A stretch of 64,000 nucleotides of DNA, from positions 8,419,001 to 8,483,000 of the forward strand of contig NZ_CP109487.1 in assembly GCF_036227605.1 (NCBI RefSeq), written 5' to 3'. Every line of letters starts with the position of its first letter. The first letter of the stretch is position 1. The position numbers and the translations under genes were made by a program. The notes below the pieces were generated by a model that worked only from the letters and a program-made list of their open reading frames with translations, ran no database searches and was not told the DNA's origin. Of this stretch, positions 1-8,238 are shown one piece after another. Source of the stretch: Streptomyces sp. NBC_01439 (GTDB lineage: Bacteria; Actinomycetota; Actinomycetes; Streptomycetales; Streptomycetaceae).

Positions 1-610
1 CGGTCAGCAGCCATCCCGCCAGGACATCGGTGGGCCAGTGCATGCCGAGGTATACACGGCTGGCGCCCACGGCCGCCGCCCACAGCGCCGGTATCACGAG
101 GAGCGTCCGGCGCGCCGGGCCCCGCACCACTCGGTGCACCCCGGCGGTGAGGAGGACCGCCACGGCAACGGAGGTGGTGGTGTGACCCGAGGGCATGGCG
201 TAACCGTCGGCCGACCACGCCCACTCGGCGACCGGCGGTCGGGGCCTGGCGAGCCATGACGCCAAGGCGATGCGCGGCAGTTGCACCGACCCCAGAGCAA
301 GTGCCCCCACCAGCGCCCCGCGCCAACGGTGGGCTCTGACGGTCATGGCCCCGGCGAGCATCGCCAGCAGGTAGGCGGGCACGCCGCTCCCCGTCACGGT
401 GACCGCCACGGCCCATTCGACCGCCCGGCGCGGGCGGTGTTCCAGCACCCAGCGGTGCAGGGCTTCGTCCACTCCGAACGGAGCGCCGTGGGCCGCGCCG
501 GCGGACGCGACCAGCGCCGCCAGCAGCATCGAGCACACCAGCACCGGTACGGCGGGCCACTGCCACGGCTTGCCGGCGGGGCGGGGTGCGGCCGCGGGTA
601 GAGGGAGCAT
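1..610 (-). CDS. PAP2-family membrane phosphatase (C-terminus cut by window edge)
   Basis: The reverse strand is open from an ATG at 610 to the window edge, about 203 residues. The PAP2 (type 2 phosphatidic acid phosphatase) signature is visible: an RPRPP stretch, then PSGH, then SRVYLGMHWPTDV, matching the SRX5HX3D third motif with its catalytic His. Hydrophobic segments surround these motifs, as expected for an integral membrane lipid phosphatase hydrolysing lipid phosphate or pyrophosphate esters. The substrate cannot be told. The stop lies outside the window, so only the extreme C-terminus is missing. It stands upstream of, and in the same direction as, the TetR gene at 712-1299, with no overlap. 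Confidence 0.88.
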   Translation of the reverse strand, partial: MLPLPAAAPRPAGKPWQWPAVPVLVCSMLLAALVASAGAAHGAPFGVDEALHRWVLEHRPRRAVEWAVAVTVTGSGVPAYLLAMLAGAMTVRAHRWRGALVGALALGSVQLPRIALASWLARPRPPVAEWAWSADGYAMPSGHTTTSVAVAVLLTAGVHRVVRGPARRTLLVIPALWAAAVGASRVYLGMHWPTDVLAGWLLT

Positions 611-639
611 CTGCCGTCCTGTCTGAACAGACCGCCACG

Positions 640-672
640 GCGGCGCGGCGGCACGGCGGCACGGCGGCACGG
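640..672. repeat. short GC-rich tandem repeat
   Basis: Three to four copies of an 8-bp unit (GCACGGCG and a variant) lie between the TetR gene and the PAP2 gene, just upstream of the PAP2 start. No function is evident; it could vary in copy number by slippage. Confidence 0.5.
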
Positions 673-711
673 TGGGGAGGGCGTGGGGCGGGGAAGGCGC
701 ACTGCCTTCGG

Positions 712-1299
712 TCAGGGCGGGGCGAGGGCGCCCCACAGGAGCAGCGACACCAGCTCTTCGGTCGGCAGGGTTTCCGCAAGGCCGGGCGGAGCGTCGGACA
801 AGACCATCGACTGGAACACCCGGGCCAGATGCTCCGGGGGCGTTCTGAGGAGCTCGCGCTCCGGTTCGAACAGAGCCGTCAGCGCTTCTCGGAGGGACGC
901 GAGCTCTCCTTCGTATCGGGCGTGCCCGTCGAAGTTCTCCGTGGGCCCGGCGGGCCGGGTGGGCCGGGTGGGCCGGGGCCGGTCCAGGAGCATGGAATCG
1001 GCGAGTAGGAGCAGGCGGGTTGCGTACCTGCGCAGATGTACGGCGGCCGAGGCCAGTCGGGCTTCGAGCGGCACGGTCAGGTTGATCGCGTTGATGGCCG
1101 TCACCACTTCGTCCGCCCTGAGGGCTTCGGCCGCACAGGCGTCGAGCAGGGCGGTCTTGTCGGGGAACGCGGTGAAGACGGCCGCTGTCGGAACTCCCGC
1201 GGCCCGGGCGACCATCGAGGTGGTGACCGAGGTGCCGTGCCTCACGACCAGGGGCAGCGCTGCGGCGACGATCGCCGCGTGACCGGGGTGCTGGGTCAT
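712..1299 (-). CDS. TetR-family transcriptional regulator
   Basis: 195 residues from the ATG at 1299; the open frame extends further upstream but only as a shadow of the DedA gene. The N-terminus has the TetR helix-turn-helix (about residues 8-55), with the typical A-x-x-x-A-G-V-x-x-A-x-x-F-x-x-F-x-D-K pattern followed by L-L-D-A. The C-terminal ligand domain is all-helical, with a low-complexity P-T-R repeat near residue 125. Usually a dimeric repressor of neighbouring genes; the target could be the flanking PAP2 or DedA gene, but no operator was identified. Confidence 0.85.
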   Translation of the reverse strand: MTQHPGHAAIVAAALPLVVRHGTSVTTSMVARAAGVPTAAVFTAFPDKTALLDACAAEALRADEVVTAINAINLTVPLEARLASAAVHLRRYATRLLLLADSMLLDRPRPTRPTRPAGPTENFDGHARYEGELASLREALTALFEPERELLRTPPEHLARVFQSMVLSDAPPGLAETLPTEELVSLLLWGALAPP

Positions 1300-1426
1300 C
1301 TCCCGTCCTGAGGAGTCGGGGGCCAGGGCGAGCCGGCCGGCGAGTGGGGGTGGCGGGTTCCGGTGAACGCCGCCGCCGGCAGGAGCCGCGGCGCCTCTTC
1401 GGCCGGCCCGTCCAGGGCGAACGGGC

Positions 1427-2095
1427 TCACCGCGCACCACCGTCCGGAGTGCGGGGGCCCTGCCTGCGGACCATTTCGACAACCACCGGCGTGAGGGAGA
1501 CGAGGACGACGAGGGCCACGATCGGCAGGAGGTAACGGTCGACGTCGGGCACGGAGGAGCCGAGGGCGTATCCGGCGAGGACGAGGCCCACGGTCCAGAG
1601 GAGCCCGCCCACGACCTGCCACAGGGAGAAGACGCGGGCGGGCACGCCGAGGGCTCCGGCCAGGGGGTTGAGCACGGTGCGCACCACCGGTACGAAGCGG
1701 GCCAGCACCACGGCCTTGGCATGCCCGTAGCGGTGGAGGAGTTCCTCGGCGCGCTCGGCTCCGTCGTGGAGCTTTCGGCTCCGGCTACGGGCGAGCAGAG
1801 CGCGGCCCCCGCGTCGGCCGATCAGGTAGCCCGCGTGCGCTCCCAGGAGCGCGCCGATGATGGCGAAGGCCAGTACCTGGGGCAGCGAGAGGTGGACGGG
1901 GCGGTCCCCGCCCGGCACGCAGAGCAGGCCCGCGGTGAACAGGAGGGAATCGCCGGGCAGGAAGAAGCCGATCAGGAGGCCGGTCTCGGCGAAGAGGACG
2001 ACGGCGATGCCGAGCGCGCCGAATGCGGACAACAGGGATCCGGCGTCGAGCAGGTTCACGGCCTGTGGCACTGCCGTGAGGGCGGATGGGGCCAT
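1427..2095 (-). CDS. DedA-family membrane protein
   Basis: 222 residues from the ATG at 2095 (an in-frame start at 2158 would run through the BlaI operator, so the shorter start is preferred). DedA hallmarks are present: GFFLPGDSLLFTAG near residue 45, a GRR-G-GR-L region, and RFVPVVRTVLNPLAG near residue 130 carrying the conserved R-F-x-P-x-x-R motif. Several hydrophobic helices. The DedA/SNARE-associated family acts in membrane phospholipid flipping and proton-dependent membrane homeostasis. It is divergent to the first BlaI gene and shares its 110-bp promoter region, so it may be controlled by that repressor. Confidence 0.9.
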   Translation of the reverse strand: MAPSALTAVPQAVNLLDAGSLLSAFGALGIAVVLFAETGLLIGFFLPGDSLLFTAGLLCVPGGDRPVHLSLPQVLAFAIIGALLGAHAGYLIGRRGGRALLARSRSRKLHDGAERAEELLHRYGHAKAVVLARFVPVVRTVLNPLAGALGVPARVFSLWQVVGGLLWTVGLVLAGYALGSSVPDVDRYLLPIVALVVLVSLTPVVVEMVRRQGPRTPDGGAR

Positions 2096-2148
2096 GGCGG
2101 ACGGCTCTCCCTGAGGTGAGTGGACCGGGGCGGTGACGACATCGTCGA

Positions 2149-2181
2149 CTACAGTCACGTAGACGGTCTACGTCACTGTAG
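2149..2181. promoter_or_regulatory. double BlaI/MecI-type operator
   Basis: Two 16-bp arms (2149-2164 and 2166-2181) form an inverted repeat around one central base with a single mismatch. It can also be read as two overlapping 18-bp dyads of the form GTCTAC-N6-GTAGAC, the second perfect and the first with one mismatch. The position between DedA and the BlaI-type gene fits an autoregulatory operator; BlaI/MecI/CopY repressors bind TACA/TGTA-type dyads. Binding itself is inferred. Confidence 0.75.
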
Positions 2182-2206
2182 ACGATTGTTGTGTGAGGAG
2201 ATTCCC

Positions 2207-2590
2207 GTGGGGGATGCGCATGCGGAGCGGCGGCCCGCCGGTGAGCTGGGGGCGAGCGTCCTGGCGGTGCTGTGGGCGGCCGGAACCCCGCTGACGCCGG
2301 GGCAGGTTCAGGAGGCGCTCGGCTCCTCCCGTGCCCGTACGACGGTGACGACGATCCTGTCCCGTCTGTACGAGAAGGGCGTGGTCAGTCGTACCCGGTC
2401 CGGCCGCGGGTTCGCCTACGTGCCGACCGAGGACGCGTCTGGGCTGACCGCACGCCGCATGCACGCGGAGCTGGCCGGGACCGAGGACCGCGGGACGGTG
2501 CTGAGCCGCTTCGTCTCGCAACTGAGCGACGAGGACGAGGCGCTGCTGCGCGCCCTGCTGGATGGCGACGGCGCCGGGGGCACCGCGTGA
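2207..2590 (+). CDS. BlaI/MecI/CopY-family repressor (copy 1)
   Basis: 127 residues from the GTG at 2207, chosen because GAGGAG sits 6 nt upstream and because the longer frame (from 2120) would pass through the operator. The winged helix is clear: V-L-A-V-L-W-A-A, then Q-V-x-E-A-L, then A-R-T-T-V-T-T-I-L-S-R-L-Y-E-K-G wing and recognition helix (residues about 15-60), followed by the C-terminal dimerisation helices. Family members are dimeric repressors released when a membrane M56 metallopeptidase is activated. It overlaps the downstream M56 gene by 4 nt (GTGA). Close paralogue of the protein at 3284-3664. Confidence 0.92.
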   Translation: MGDAHAERRPAGELGASVLAVLWAAGTPLTPGQVQEALGSSRARTTVTTILSRLYEKGVVSRTRSGRGFAYVPTEDASGLTARRMHAELAGTEDRGTVLSRFVSQLSDEDEALLRALLDGDGAGGTA

Positions 2591-3144
2591 GCCGGCTGGT
2601 GTCGTTGCCGCTCCTCCTGCCACTCCTGCTGCCCTTCCTCGCCGGTCCGGTGTGCCGCGTGCTGGTCGTGGGCCTCCCGCCGAGGCGGGCCGTCCGGCTG
2701 CTGGTCTGTTCGGCAGTCGGGCTCGCGACGGGCAGGATCGCCACCCTTGCCCTGCTGGCCGCCCACTGCCATCCGGGGCTGCGCGCCGTGCGCGAGCTCC
2801 TCCGCTACGCACTGGAGCGCACCGCGGACGAATGCGCCGCGCAGACGGTGGGCGACCGCCGCCTCACGGCCCGGGCCATCGGCAGGGCCGCTCTGGCCGC
2901 CCGTACGTCCCCCGCTCGGTGCCGGCCCGGCTTCGCGCTGGCCGCCACAACGGGCCCGGTGCCCCTGCGGGTGGCGGCCCTGCTCGTGCATCCGGCACGG
3001 ACGCGTGTCCCTGGAGCCCCGCCCCGCCTGGCGGCGCTGGTGCTGCTGGCCTGTCTGGCCGTGTCGACCGGCGCGTCCTTCCAGGCGGTCGACGACCTGC
3101 ACGCCGGCATCGAGATCGCACAGGGCGAGACCGGCGAGGAGTGA
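2587..3144 (+). pseudogene. M56-family peptidase with internal deletion (no HExxH)
   Basis: 185 codons from a GTG that overlaps the BlaI stop (GTGA). N-terminal hydrophobic helices are followed directly by a segment ending in L-E-R-T-A-D-E-C-A-A-Q-T-V-G-D-R-R-L, which aligns with the post-catalytic part of the 319-residue neighbour at 3661-4620 (L-E-R-W-A-D-E-S-A-A-S-S-V-G-D-R-R-L). Roughly 130 residues in between, including the zinc-binding HExxH, are absent while the frame is kept. It is therefore a catalytically dead or sensor-only derivative, or a pseudogene. The C-terminal membrane helix and tail remain. Confidence 0.7.
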
Positions 3145-3283
3145 CGCGGTCCGATCCGGGCGGGCGGCGTCCGCCGGCGTATGTATGCGGGGCTCGATTC
3201 AGGCCCCGTACAGTGAGATAAGGCAAACCTATTCTTCGATGACCGGGCATGCGAGTCCGGGGCGGCAGCGGGGCGGGAGCAGG

Positions 3284-3664
3284 ATGGTGGAGGACGGCGG
3301 GGACGCGAGGCGCCCGCACGGTGAACTCGTCGCGGACGTGCTGGCGGTCCTGTGGGCGGCCGAGGGACCGTTGACCCCGCAGCAGATCAACGCCGCGCTC
3401 GGTCGGGACCTGGCCAGGACGACGGTGACGACGATCCTCACCCGCCTCTACGAGAAGGGGACGGTCGTGCGCACCCGCGAGGGCAGGGGCTTCACCTACG
3501 CCGCGGCTGATGACGCCGCCGGGCTGGCGGCCGGGCGCATGCGCCGCGAGCTGGAGCGCGAGCCGCAACGCGACCTGGTACTGAAGCGGTTCGTTTTTTC
3601 GCTGTCCGGGGACGACGAGGAAGTGCTGAGGCGTCTGCTCCTGGATTCCGGGGAAGGCGAATGA
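3284..3664 (+). CDS. BlaI/MecI/CopY-family repressor (copy 2)
   Basis: 126 residues from the ATG at 3284 (an in-frame ATG at 3239 is possible). Same winged-helix pattern as copy 1, including the identical T-T-V-T-T-I-L and L-Y-E-K-G stretches and an R-G-F-T-Y wing. It overlaps the next gene by ATGA at 3661-3664, the normal BlaI-M56 operon arrangement. The upstream 140 bp (3145-3283) holds no perfect copy of the double operator seen at 2149-2181; only a weak GTACAG half-site near 3209 was noticed. Confidence 0.9.
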   Translation: MVEDGGDARRPHGELVADVLAVLWAAEGPLTPQQINAALGRDLARTTVTTILTRLYEKGTVVRTREGRGFTYAAADDAAGLAAGRMRRELEREPQRDLVLKRFVFSLSGDDEEVLRRLLLDSGEGE

Positions 3665-4620
3665 CCCTGGTTCTGGCCGTGGTCGCGCTGACTCTGCTGC
3701 TTCCCTGGGCAGCGGTGCCGGCCACGCGCCGGCTGGCCGGTCTCATGCCGCCGAGGGAAGCGTGCGCGGCGCTGACCGGAGCCGCCCTTCTGCTGGCCGG
3801 CGGCACCGTGGCAGCGCTCATCGGCCTGTTCCACGTGCCGTTCCTCGCCGCTTTGGAGCAGATTCCGCTGTCGCAGGCGGCTGCTGAGTGGCCGGCCACC
3901 GTACCGGTGGCCGCGGTCGCCGGTGGGGTGCTGGCCTTCCAGGCGGTGCTGCTGGTCCGCCGTTGGTACGAGCGCCGCTCGCTGCTCGCCCGCAGTTGGG
4001 CGTCCACCAGCGGCGCAGTGCCTGATGGCGATCTCCTGGTCGTACCGGATGCCGAGCCGCAGGCGTTCGCGCTGCCCGGGTGGCGCGGGCGCGGCGGCCG
4101 GGTCGTGGTGACGACGGGCATGCTCAAGACCCTCGGTCCGGCGGAGCGCGAGGTGCTGCTCGGACACGAGCGGGCCCATCTGACGGGCCGCCACCACCTG
4201 TGGTCGGTCACCGCCTACCTGGCGGCCGCGGTGCACCCCGCCCTACGGTCCCTGCGCCCGGCGCTGGACTTCCACCTGGAGCGGTGGGCGGACGAGTCGG
4301 CGGCCTCGTCGGTGGGCGACCGGCGGCTGGCCGCGACCGCGATCGCACGCGCGGCGCTGGCCGTCGCGTCCGCCGAGAAGGCGGGCAAGGGCCGCGGCCC
4401 CTTGCTGTCGGTGAGCACCGGGCCGGTTCCGCAGCGGGTCGAAGCCCTGCTGCGGCCGGTACCGGTCCGGCCACAGGCGCGCAGGACGCAGGCGGCCGCG
4501 GCCGGACTGGTGACAGCGGTGACGGCCTCCGCCCTGCTGGGTCTGGTTCTGGCGTACGGACTCCACGAGTACGTGGAATTCGTGGCCCGGGACCTTCTGG
4601 ATGACCGGGCCGCCGAGTGA
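3661..4620 (+). CDS. M56-family membrane metallopeptidase (BlaR1/MecR1-type)
   Basis: 319 residues, ATG overlapping the preceding stop. Membrane helices at the N-terminus and near residues 30-60 and 75-100, then the zinc motif H169-E-R-A-H173, an R-H-H stretch, a further hydrophobic stretch, and L-E-R-W-A-D-E-S-A-A, whose Glu is expected to help bind zinc, and a final membrane helix. No penicillin-binding sensor domain follows, so it resembles the short actinobacterial M56 proteins rather than BlaR1 itself. Its likely job is cleavage or inactivation of the adjacent BlaI-like repressor in response to an unknown envelope signal. Confidence 0.9.
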   Translation: MTLVLAVVALTLLLPWAAVPATRRLAGLMPPREACAALTGAALLLAGGTVAALIGLFHVPFLAALEQIPLSQAAAEWPATVPVAAVAGGVLAFQAVLLVRRWYERRSLLARSWASTSGAVPDGDLLVVPDAEPQAFALPGWRGRGGRVVVTTGMLKTLGPAEREVLLGHERAHLTGRHHLWSVTAYLAAAVHPALRSLRPALDFHLERWADESAASSVGDRRLAATAIARAALAVASAEKAGKGRGPLLSVSTGPVPQRVEALLRPVPVRPQARRTQAAAAGLVTAVTASALLGLVLAYGLHEYVEFVARDLLDDRAAE

Positions 4621-4757
4621 CGACGTCGATGTAGACCAATCGGCCGGGTGTAAGTAAGCTGAGCCTGGGTTTACTCCACCAGTCCCTCCAGGCCCGGCGT
4701 GCCGGGTGATTCCGGAGCCGACGTGCTCCGTGCCCAGCGCCCGGCGCCCGGCGCGTC

Positions 4758-5297
4758 GTGGGCGATATCGTCCGCGTGTCCTGGGTGGAGGTGACATCCC
4801 CCTCCCCGGCGATTGGATGCGACGTGTACGACAGGGGGAGCGGGTCGTCGAGTCCCTCCGAGCAGACCGTGCACCTCCTGGCTGCGGCGGGCAGGGCCGC
4901 GGACGCGCTGATGACCGAGCGCGTGAGCGCGGGCGGGCCGAGTCCCTTGCACCGGTCGGTCCTCAGGACACTGGCCGAACTGGGGCCACACGCTCGGCGC
5001 GATCTCGCCGAGCAGATGGGCGTTCCACCGGTAGACGTCACGCGGGCGATCCGTGACCTCCTCGCGCAGGGCCTGGTACAGGACATGGTCGTCAACATCG
5101 GCGGTCGCCACGAGGTGGTGACCCTCACCCCGACCGGTGCGACGGCACTGACGACCGTGCAGGACGACATGAACGCGGTGCAGGACGTCCTGCTGGCGTC
5201 CCTCACGAAGGGTGAGCGCACCCAGCTCCACTACCTGCTCCGGCGGGTGTGCGCCACGGCCGCCCGTGCCGGCGCGGTGCGCTCGGCTTCGACCTAG
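4758..5297 (+). CDS. MarR-family transcriptional regulator
   Basis: 179 residues from a GTG at 4758; the start is uncertain because no good ribosome binding site precedes it, and GTG at 4776 or 4824 are alternatives. The core (about residues 60-130) reads H-R-S-V-L-R-T-L-A-E-L-G then R-R-D-L-A-E-Q-M-G-V-P-P and a wing ending V-T-L-T-P-T-G, typical of MarR. It ends 4 nt into the oppositely oriented ABC fragment. The intergenic space 4621-4757 contains a GTAGAC half-site near 4631 resembling the BlaI operator half. Confidence 0.82.
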   Translation: MGDIVRVSWVEVTSPSPAIGCDVYDRGSGSSSPSEQTVHLLAAAGRAADALMTERVSAGGPSPLHRSVLRTLAELGPHARRDLAEQMGVPPVDVTRAIRDLLAQGLVQDMVVNIGGRHEVVTLTPTGATALTTVQDDMNAVQDVLLASLTKGERTQLHYLLRRVCATAARAGAVRSAST

Positions 5298-5935
5298 GTC
5301 GAAGCCGCCTGGTGTTCGGCCGGTACGGCGGTGTCCTGCCCGCCGAGGGTGAGTACCTCGTCGGCGTGGCGCAGCACCAGGGGAAGGTCGTGGCTGACGA
5401 GCACGACGGCCAGGCCCCGGCGCGTGCGCAGGTCGTGGAGGAGCGCCATGACGTCGGATGCGGTATCCGCGTCGAGGGCGGACGTGACCTCGTCGCACAG
5501 CAGGACGTCCGGTTCGGCGGCCAGAGCGCGTGCGATGGACACCCGTTGGCGCTGCCCGCCTGACAGTTCGTGGGGGTAGCGGGAGGCGAAGTCCTCCGGT
5601 AGGCCGACGGCCGTCAGGAGTTCCGCGACCCGGGTCTCTCGCTGGTCGGAGGGCAGCGCGAGGTGGAGCTTGAGGGGGCGGACGAGGGTGGCGCCGACCG
5701 TACGGGCGGGGTTCAGGGCGCCGAGCGGGTTCTGAGGGACGAGCTGGATCCGGCGCAACTGGTCACGGCTGCGCCGGCGATGGGTGCCTGCGAGCGGTGT
5801 GCCGTGGAGGGCGAGTGCGCCGCCTCCGGCCGGGTGCAGCCCCGCGAGGGTGCGCACCAAGGTGGTCTTGCCGCAACCGGACGGGCCGACGACCGCGGTC
5901 AGGGCACCGGGGCGTACGTCGAGGTCGAGCCTGAA
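5294..5935 (-). pseudogene. ABC transporter ATP-binding protein, N-terminally truncated
   Basis: About 213 codons of an oligopeptide/nickel-type (DppD/DppF-like) ATPase. Intact motifs: Walker A G-P-S-G-C-G-K-T-T, Q-loop Q-N-P-L-G-A-L-N-P, signature L-S-G-G-Q-R-Q-R-V, Walker B L-L-C-D-E-V-T-S-A-L-D and H-loop S-H-D. The first strand and A-loop region that should precede L-D-V-R-P-G is missing. At that point (about 5930-5935) the sequence becomes, on the opposite strand, the interior of a MATE gene. The frame stays open to 6007 only by reading antisense MATE sequence. No permease or substrate-binding gene remains nearby. It is a recombination remnant, possibly still translated. Confidence 0.75.
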
Positions 5936-6790
5936 CTGGGTCCTCGTCCACGGCACCTTCGGCATGCCCCGACTCGGTCTCACCGGCGTCGGCGTCGCCA
6001 CCTCCACCGTCTACCTGCTGTCCTTCCTCGCCCTCTACCTCTCCGCGAAGAAGGACGAGGAGCTGGCACCGCTCCTCACCCCGGACATCACCAAGGCCGA
6101 CGCGGCCACCGTCAAGCGCCTCGTCGGCCTCGGTGTCCCGATCGCCGCGACCTACGGCTCCGAGGCCGGTTTCTTCTCGATCACCGCCCTGATGGCGGGC
6201 TCCTTCGGGCCTGACGCGCTCGCCGCACACACGGCCGTCAACCAGCTGGTCTACATCGTCTTCCAGGTCGCCGTCGGCCTCTCCCACGCCGCCTCCATCA
6301 ACGTCAGCCGCGAACTCGCCCTCGGCAACCACGACGACGCCCGCCGCCTCAAGAACACCGCCCTGGCCTGCGCCGCCGCCGTCATGGCCGTCGTCGGACT
6401 GCTCTACCTCACGATCCCCGAGCTGATCCTCGCGCCCTTCCTGAACTCCGGCTCCGCCCAGGCGCTCACCATCGCCACCCATCTCCTGATCGTGACCACC
6501 TTCCTCAGTTCTTCGACTGCGCCCAGAACATCGGCGTCGGACTCCTGCGCGGCCTCGACGACACCAAGAGCGGCTTCCACATCACCCTCATCGGCTACTG
6601 GGCCGTCGGCCTCCCCGCCTCCTGGCTCCTCGCCTATGCCCTGGACCTCGATGCCCTCGGCATCTGGCTCGGCCTCCTCACCGGCCTCGCCACCACTGCC
6701 GTCCTCCTCCTGCGCCGCTACTCCCACTCCCTCACCCGCCACGAGCAGGCTCACGCCACCCCCGCCGTCGCGCAGCCGCTCCCCGAGTGA
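5930..6790 (+). pseudogene. MATE-family efflux transporter, 5'-truncated and frameshifted
   Basis: From about 5930 the plus strand reads L-N-W-V-L-V-H-G-T-F-G-M-P-R-L-G-L-T-G-V-G-V-A-T, a typical NorM/MATE segment, and continues through several hydrophobic helices. Near 6505 the frame breaks: one C appears missing in TTCCTCAGTTC (expected TTCCTCCAGTTC). In the shifted frame the gene resumes with F-F-D-C-A-Q-N-I-G-V-G-L-L-R-G-L-D-D-T and runs to the TGA at 6788-6790. About 150 N-terminal residues are absent. Na+/H+-coupled drug export is the family role; this copy is non-functional. Confidence 0.85.
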
Positions 6791-6913
6791 ATTGGCTTTC
6801 AGCCCGGGGCACTACGGGCCGCCCCCACACCGACGCACCCTGCTCGACCCGTCGTCCGCCGTCGGTCCTGCCCGGGGTGATGTGAGGCGAGGGCAGTCGT
6901 GGACTCCGGCGGC

Positions 6914-8203
6914 TCAGTTGGGTAGTTCGGCGTGGCGGACGTCTGTCGAGAAGATACAGGTCACTGCGCCGAGGCCGGCGATTGCCCCGAACACGGTGAA
7001 GGCCGCGGCCGTTCCGAAGCCTGCCGCCGCAGCGCCGAAGACCGGTAGGGCCAGGGGCCCGACACCAAAGCTCGCAAGGCTCAACAAGGACATCACCCGG
7101 CCCAGATAGCCGGGATGGCAAGCGGATTGCACGAGGGCGTAGGAGATGCCGCCGTTCAGTCCGAGGGCCAGGCCCCCGACGGCTCCGAGGGCAGCCGCGA
7201 TCAGGGGGCTCGGGGCCAGGGCGAGCGAGGCGATCGAGGCCGAACCGGCAGCGAGCGACGCGATGTAGAAAGCACCGGGGCGCGGCAGCCGGCCCCAGGT
7301 CGTGAGCAGCAGCGCGCTCACAGCGGCTCCGATGCTGAACGTGCCGAGGGTCCAGCCGGCACCGGACGCACCCCAGTCCCGGTCACGCGCCAGCAGCACC
7401 ACTCCGATGCTCAAGGGGGCGACGCAGCCGAGTTCGACGACGACCAGGGCAAGGACGAGCATGCGGACGAGTGGCTGTCTGCGCACGTACTGCAGCCCAC
7501 TGGTCATCTCCTGCCACATTCCGGCAGCTTTGCCCCCTCGTGCCCCCTCCGCCTCCCCCTCTGCCGCCGTTTCCGGGTCGGGCTTCTGTACGGGCAGAGC
7601 GCGTATGCGCACGGTGAAGAGCAAGGTCAACGACAGTGCGAAGAGACCGCCGGCGACGGCGAACGCGGCGGCGGGTCCGCTCAGGGCCATCACCAGGCCG
7701 GCGAGCGGCGCCCCCAGACTGTTGCCCAACCTGACCGCCAGGGACCGCATGCCCTGGACTCGCAGGACCTGTTCGGCGTCGGCGAGCCGGGCCGGCAGCG
7801 CGCCCACCGCGGGAAGGAACAGGGCGTCGGCCACCCCGAAGACAAGAGCGACCGCGACGAGCAGCCAAAGACCCGGAGACGCCAGGGCGAGCGCTGCCGC
7901 TGCGGCGAGGATCACCGCGCAGCGCACCATGTCGCTGCCGATGATCACATAGTGGGGGCTGAAACGGTCCGCGATCACTCCGCCGCCCAGCATGAGCACG
8001 GCACGGGGAACGGCGCCGACCGCCATGACGACACTGACTTCCGCTGGTGCGGCAGTCCGGCTCGCCGCCCAGCCGAGAGCCAGGAAGAAGCAGCCGTTGC
8101 CCACGACCGAGGCGGTATAGGCAACCACCCAACGCCATACGTTGGGATCGCGGTGCGCCGGCTTCGCTAACTCGCCCCGCGCCGGGGTTTTGGTCGCTGG
8201 CAT
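6914..8203 (-). CDS. MFS transporter, drug-efflux-like
   Basis: 429 residues with about 12 hydrophobic segments and a long charged central loop (about residues 205-235) rich in E, A and G. The loop between helices 2 and 3 carries G-G-G-V-I-A-D-R-F-S, the MFS motif A region (D-R). It resembles the actinobacterial MFS group distantly related to macrolide exporters. Substrate unknown. The start ATG at 8203 lies about 35 bp beyond the stop of the ArsR-like regulator, giving a regulator-transporter operon on the minus strand. Confidence 0.88.
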   Translation of the reverse strand: MPATKTPARGELAKPAHRDPNVWRWVVAYTASVVGNGCFFLALGWAASRTAAPAEVSVVMAVGAVPRAVLMLGGGVIADRFSPHYVIIGSDMVRCAVILAAAAALALASPGLWLLVAVALVFGVADALFLPAVGALPARLADAEQVLRVQGMRSLAVRLGNSLGAPLAGLVMALSGPAAAFAVAGGLFALSLTLLFTVRIRALPVQKPDPETAAEGEAEGARGGKAAGMWQEMTSGLQYVRRQPLVRMLVLALVVVELGCVAPLSIGVVLLARDRDWGASGAGWTLGTFSIGAAVSALLLTTWGRLPRPGAFYIASLAAGSASIASLALAPSPLIAAALGAVGGLALGLNGGISYALVQSACHPGYLGRVMSLLSLASFGVGPLALPVFGAAAAGFGTAAAFTVFGAIAGLGAVTCIFSTDVRHAELPN

Positions 8204-8238
8204 GCGGTCACTCCGGGTTCAGCGAGTTCATGCGACTG

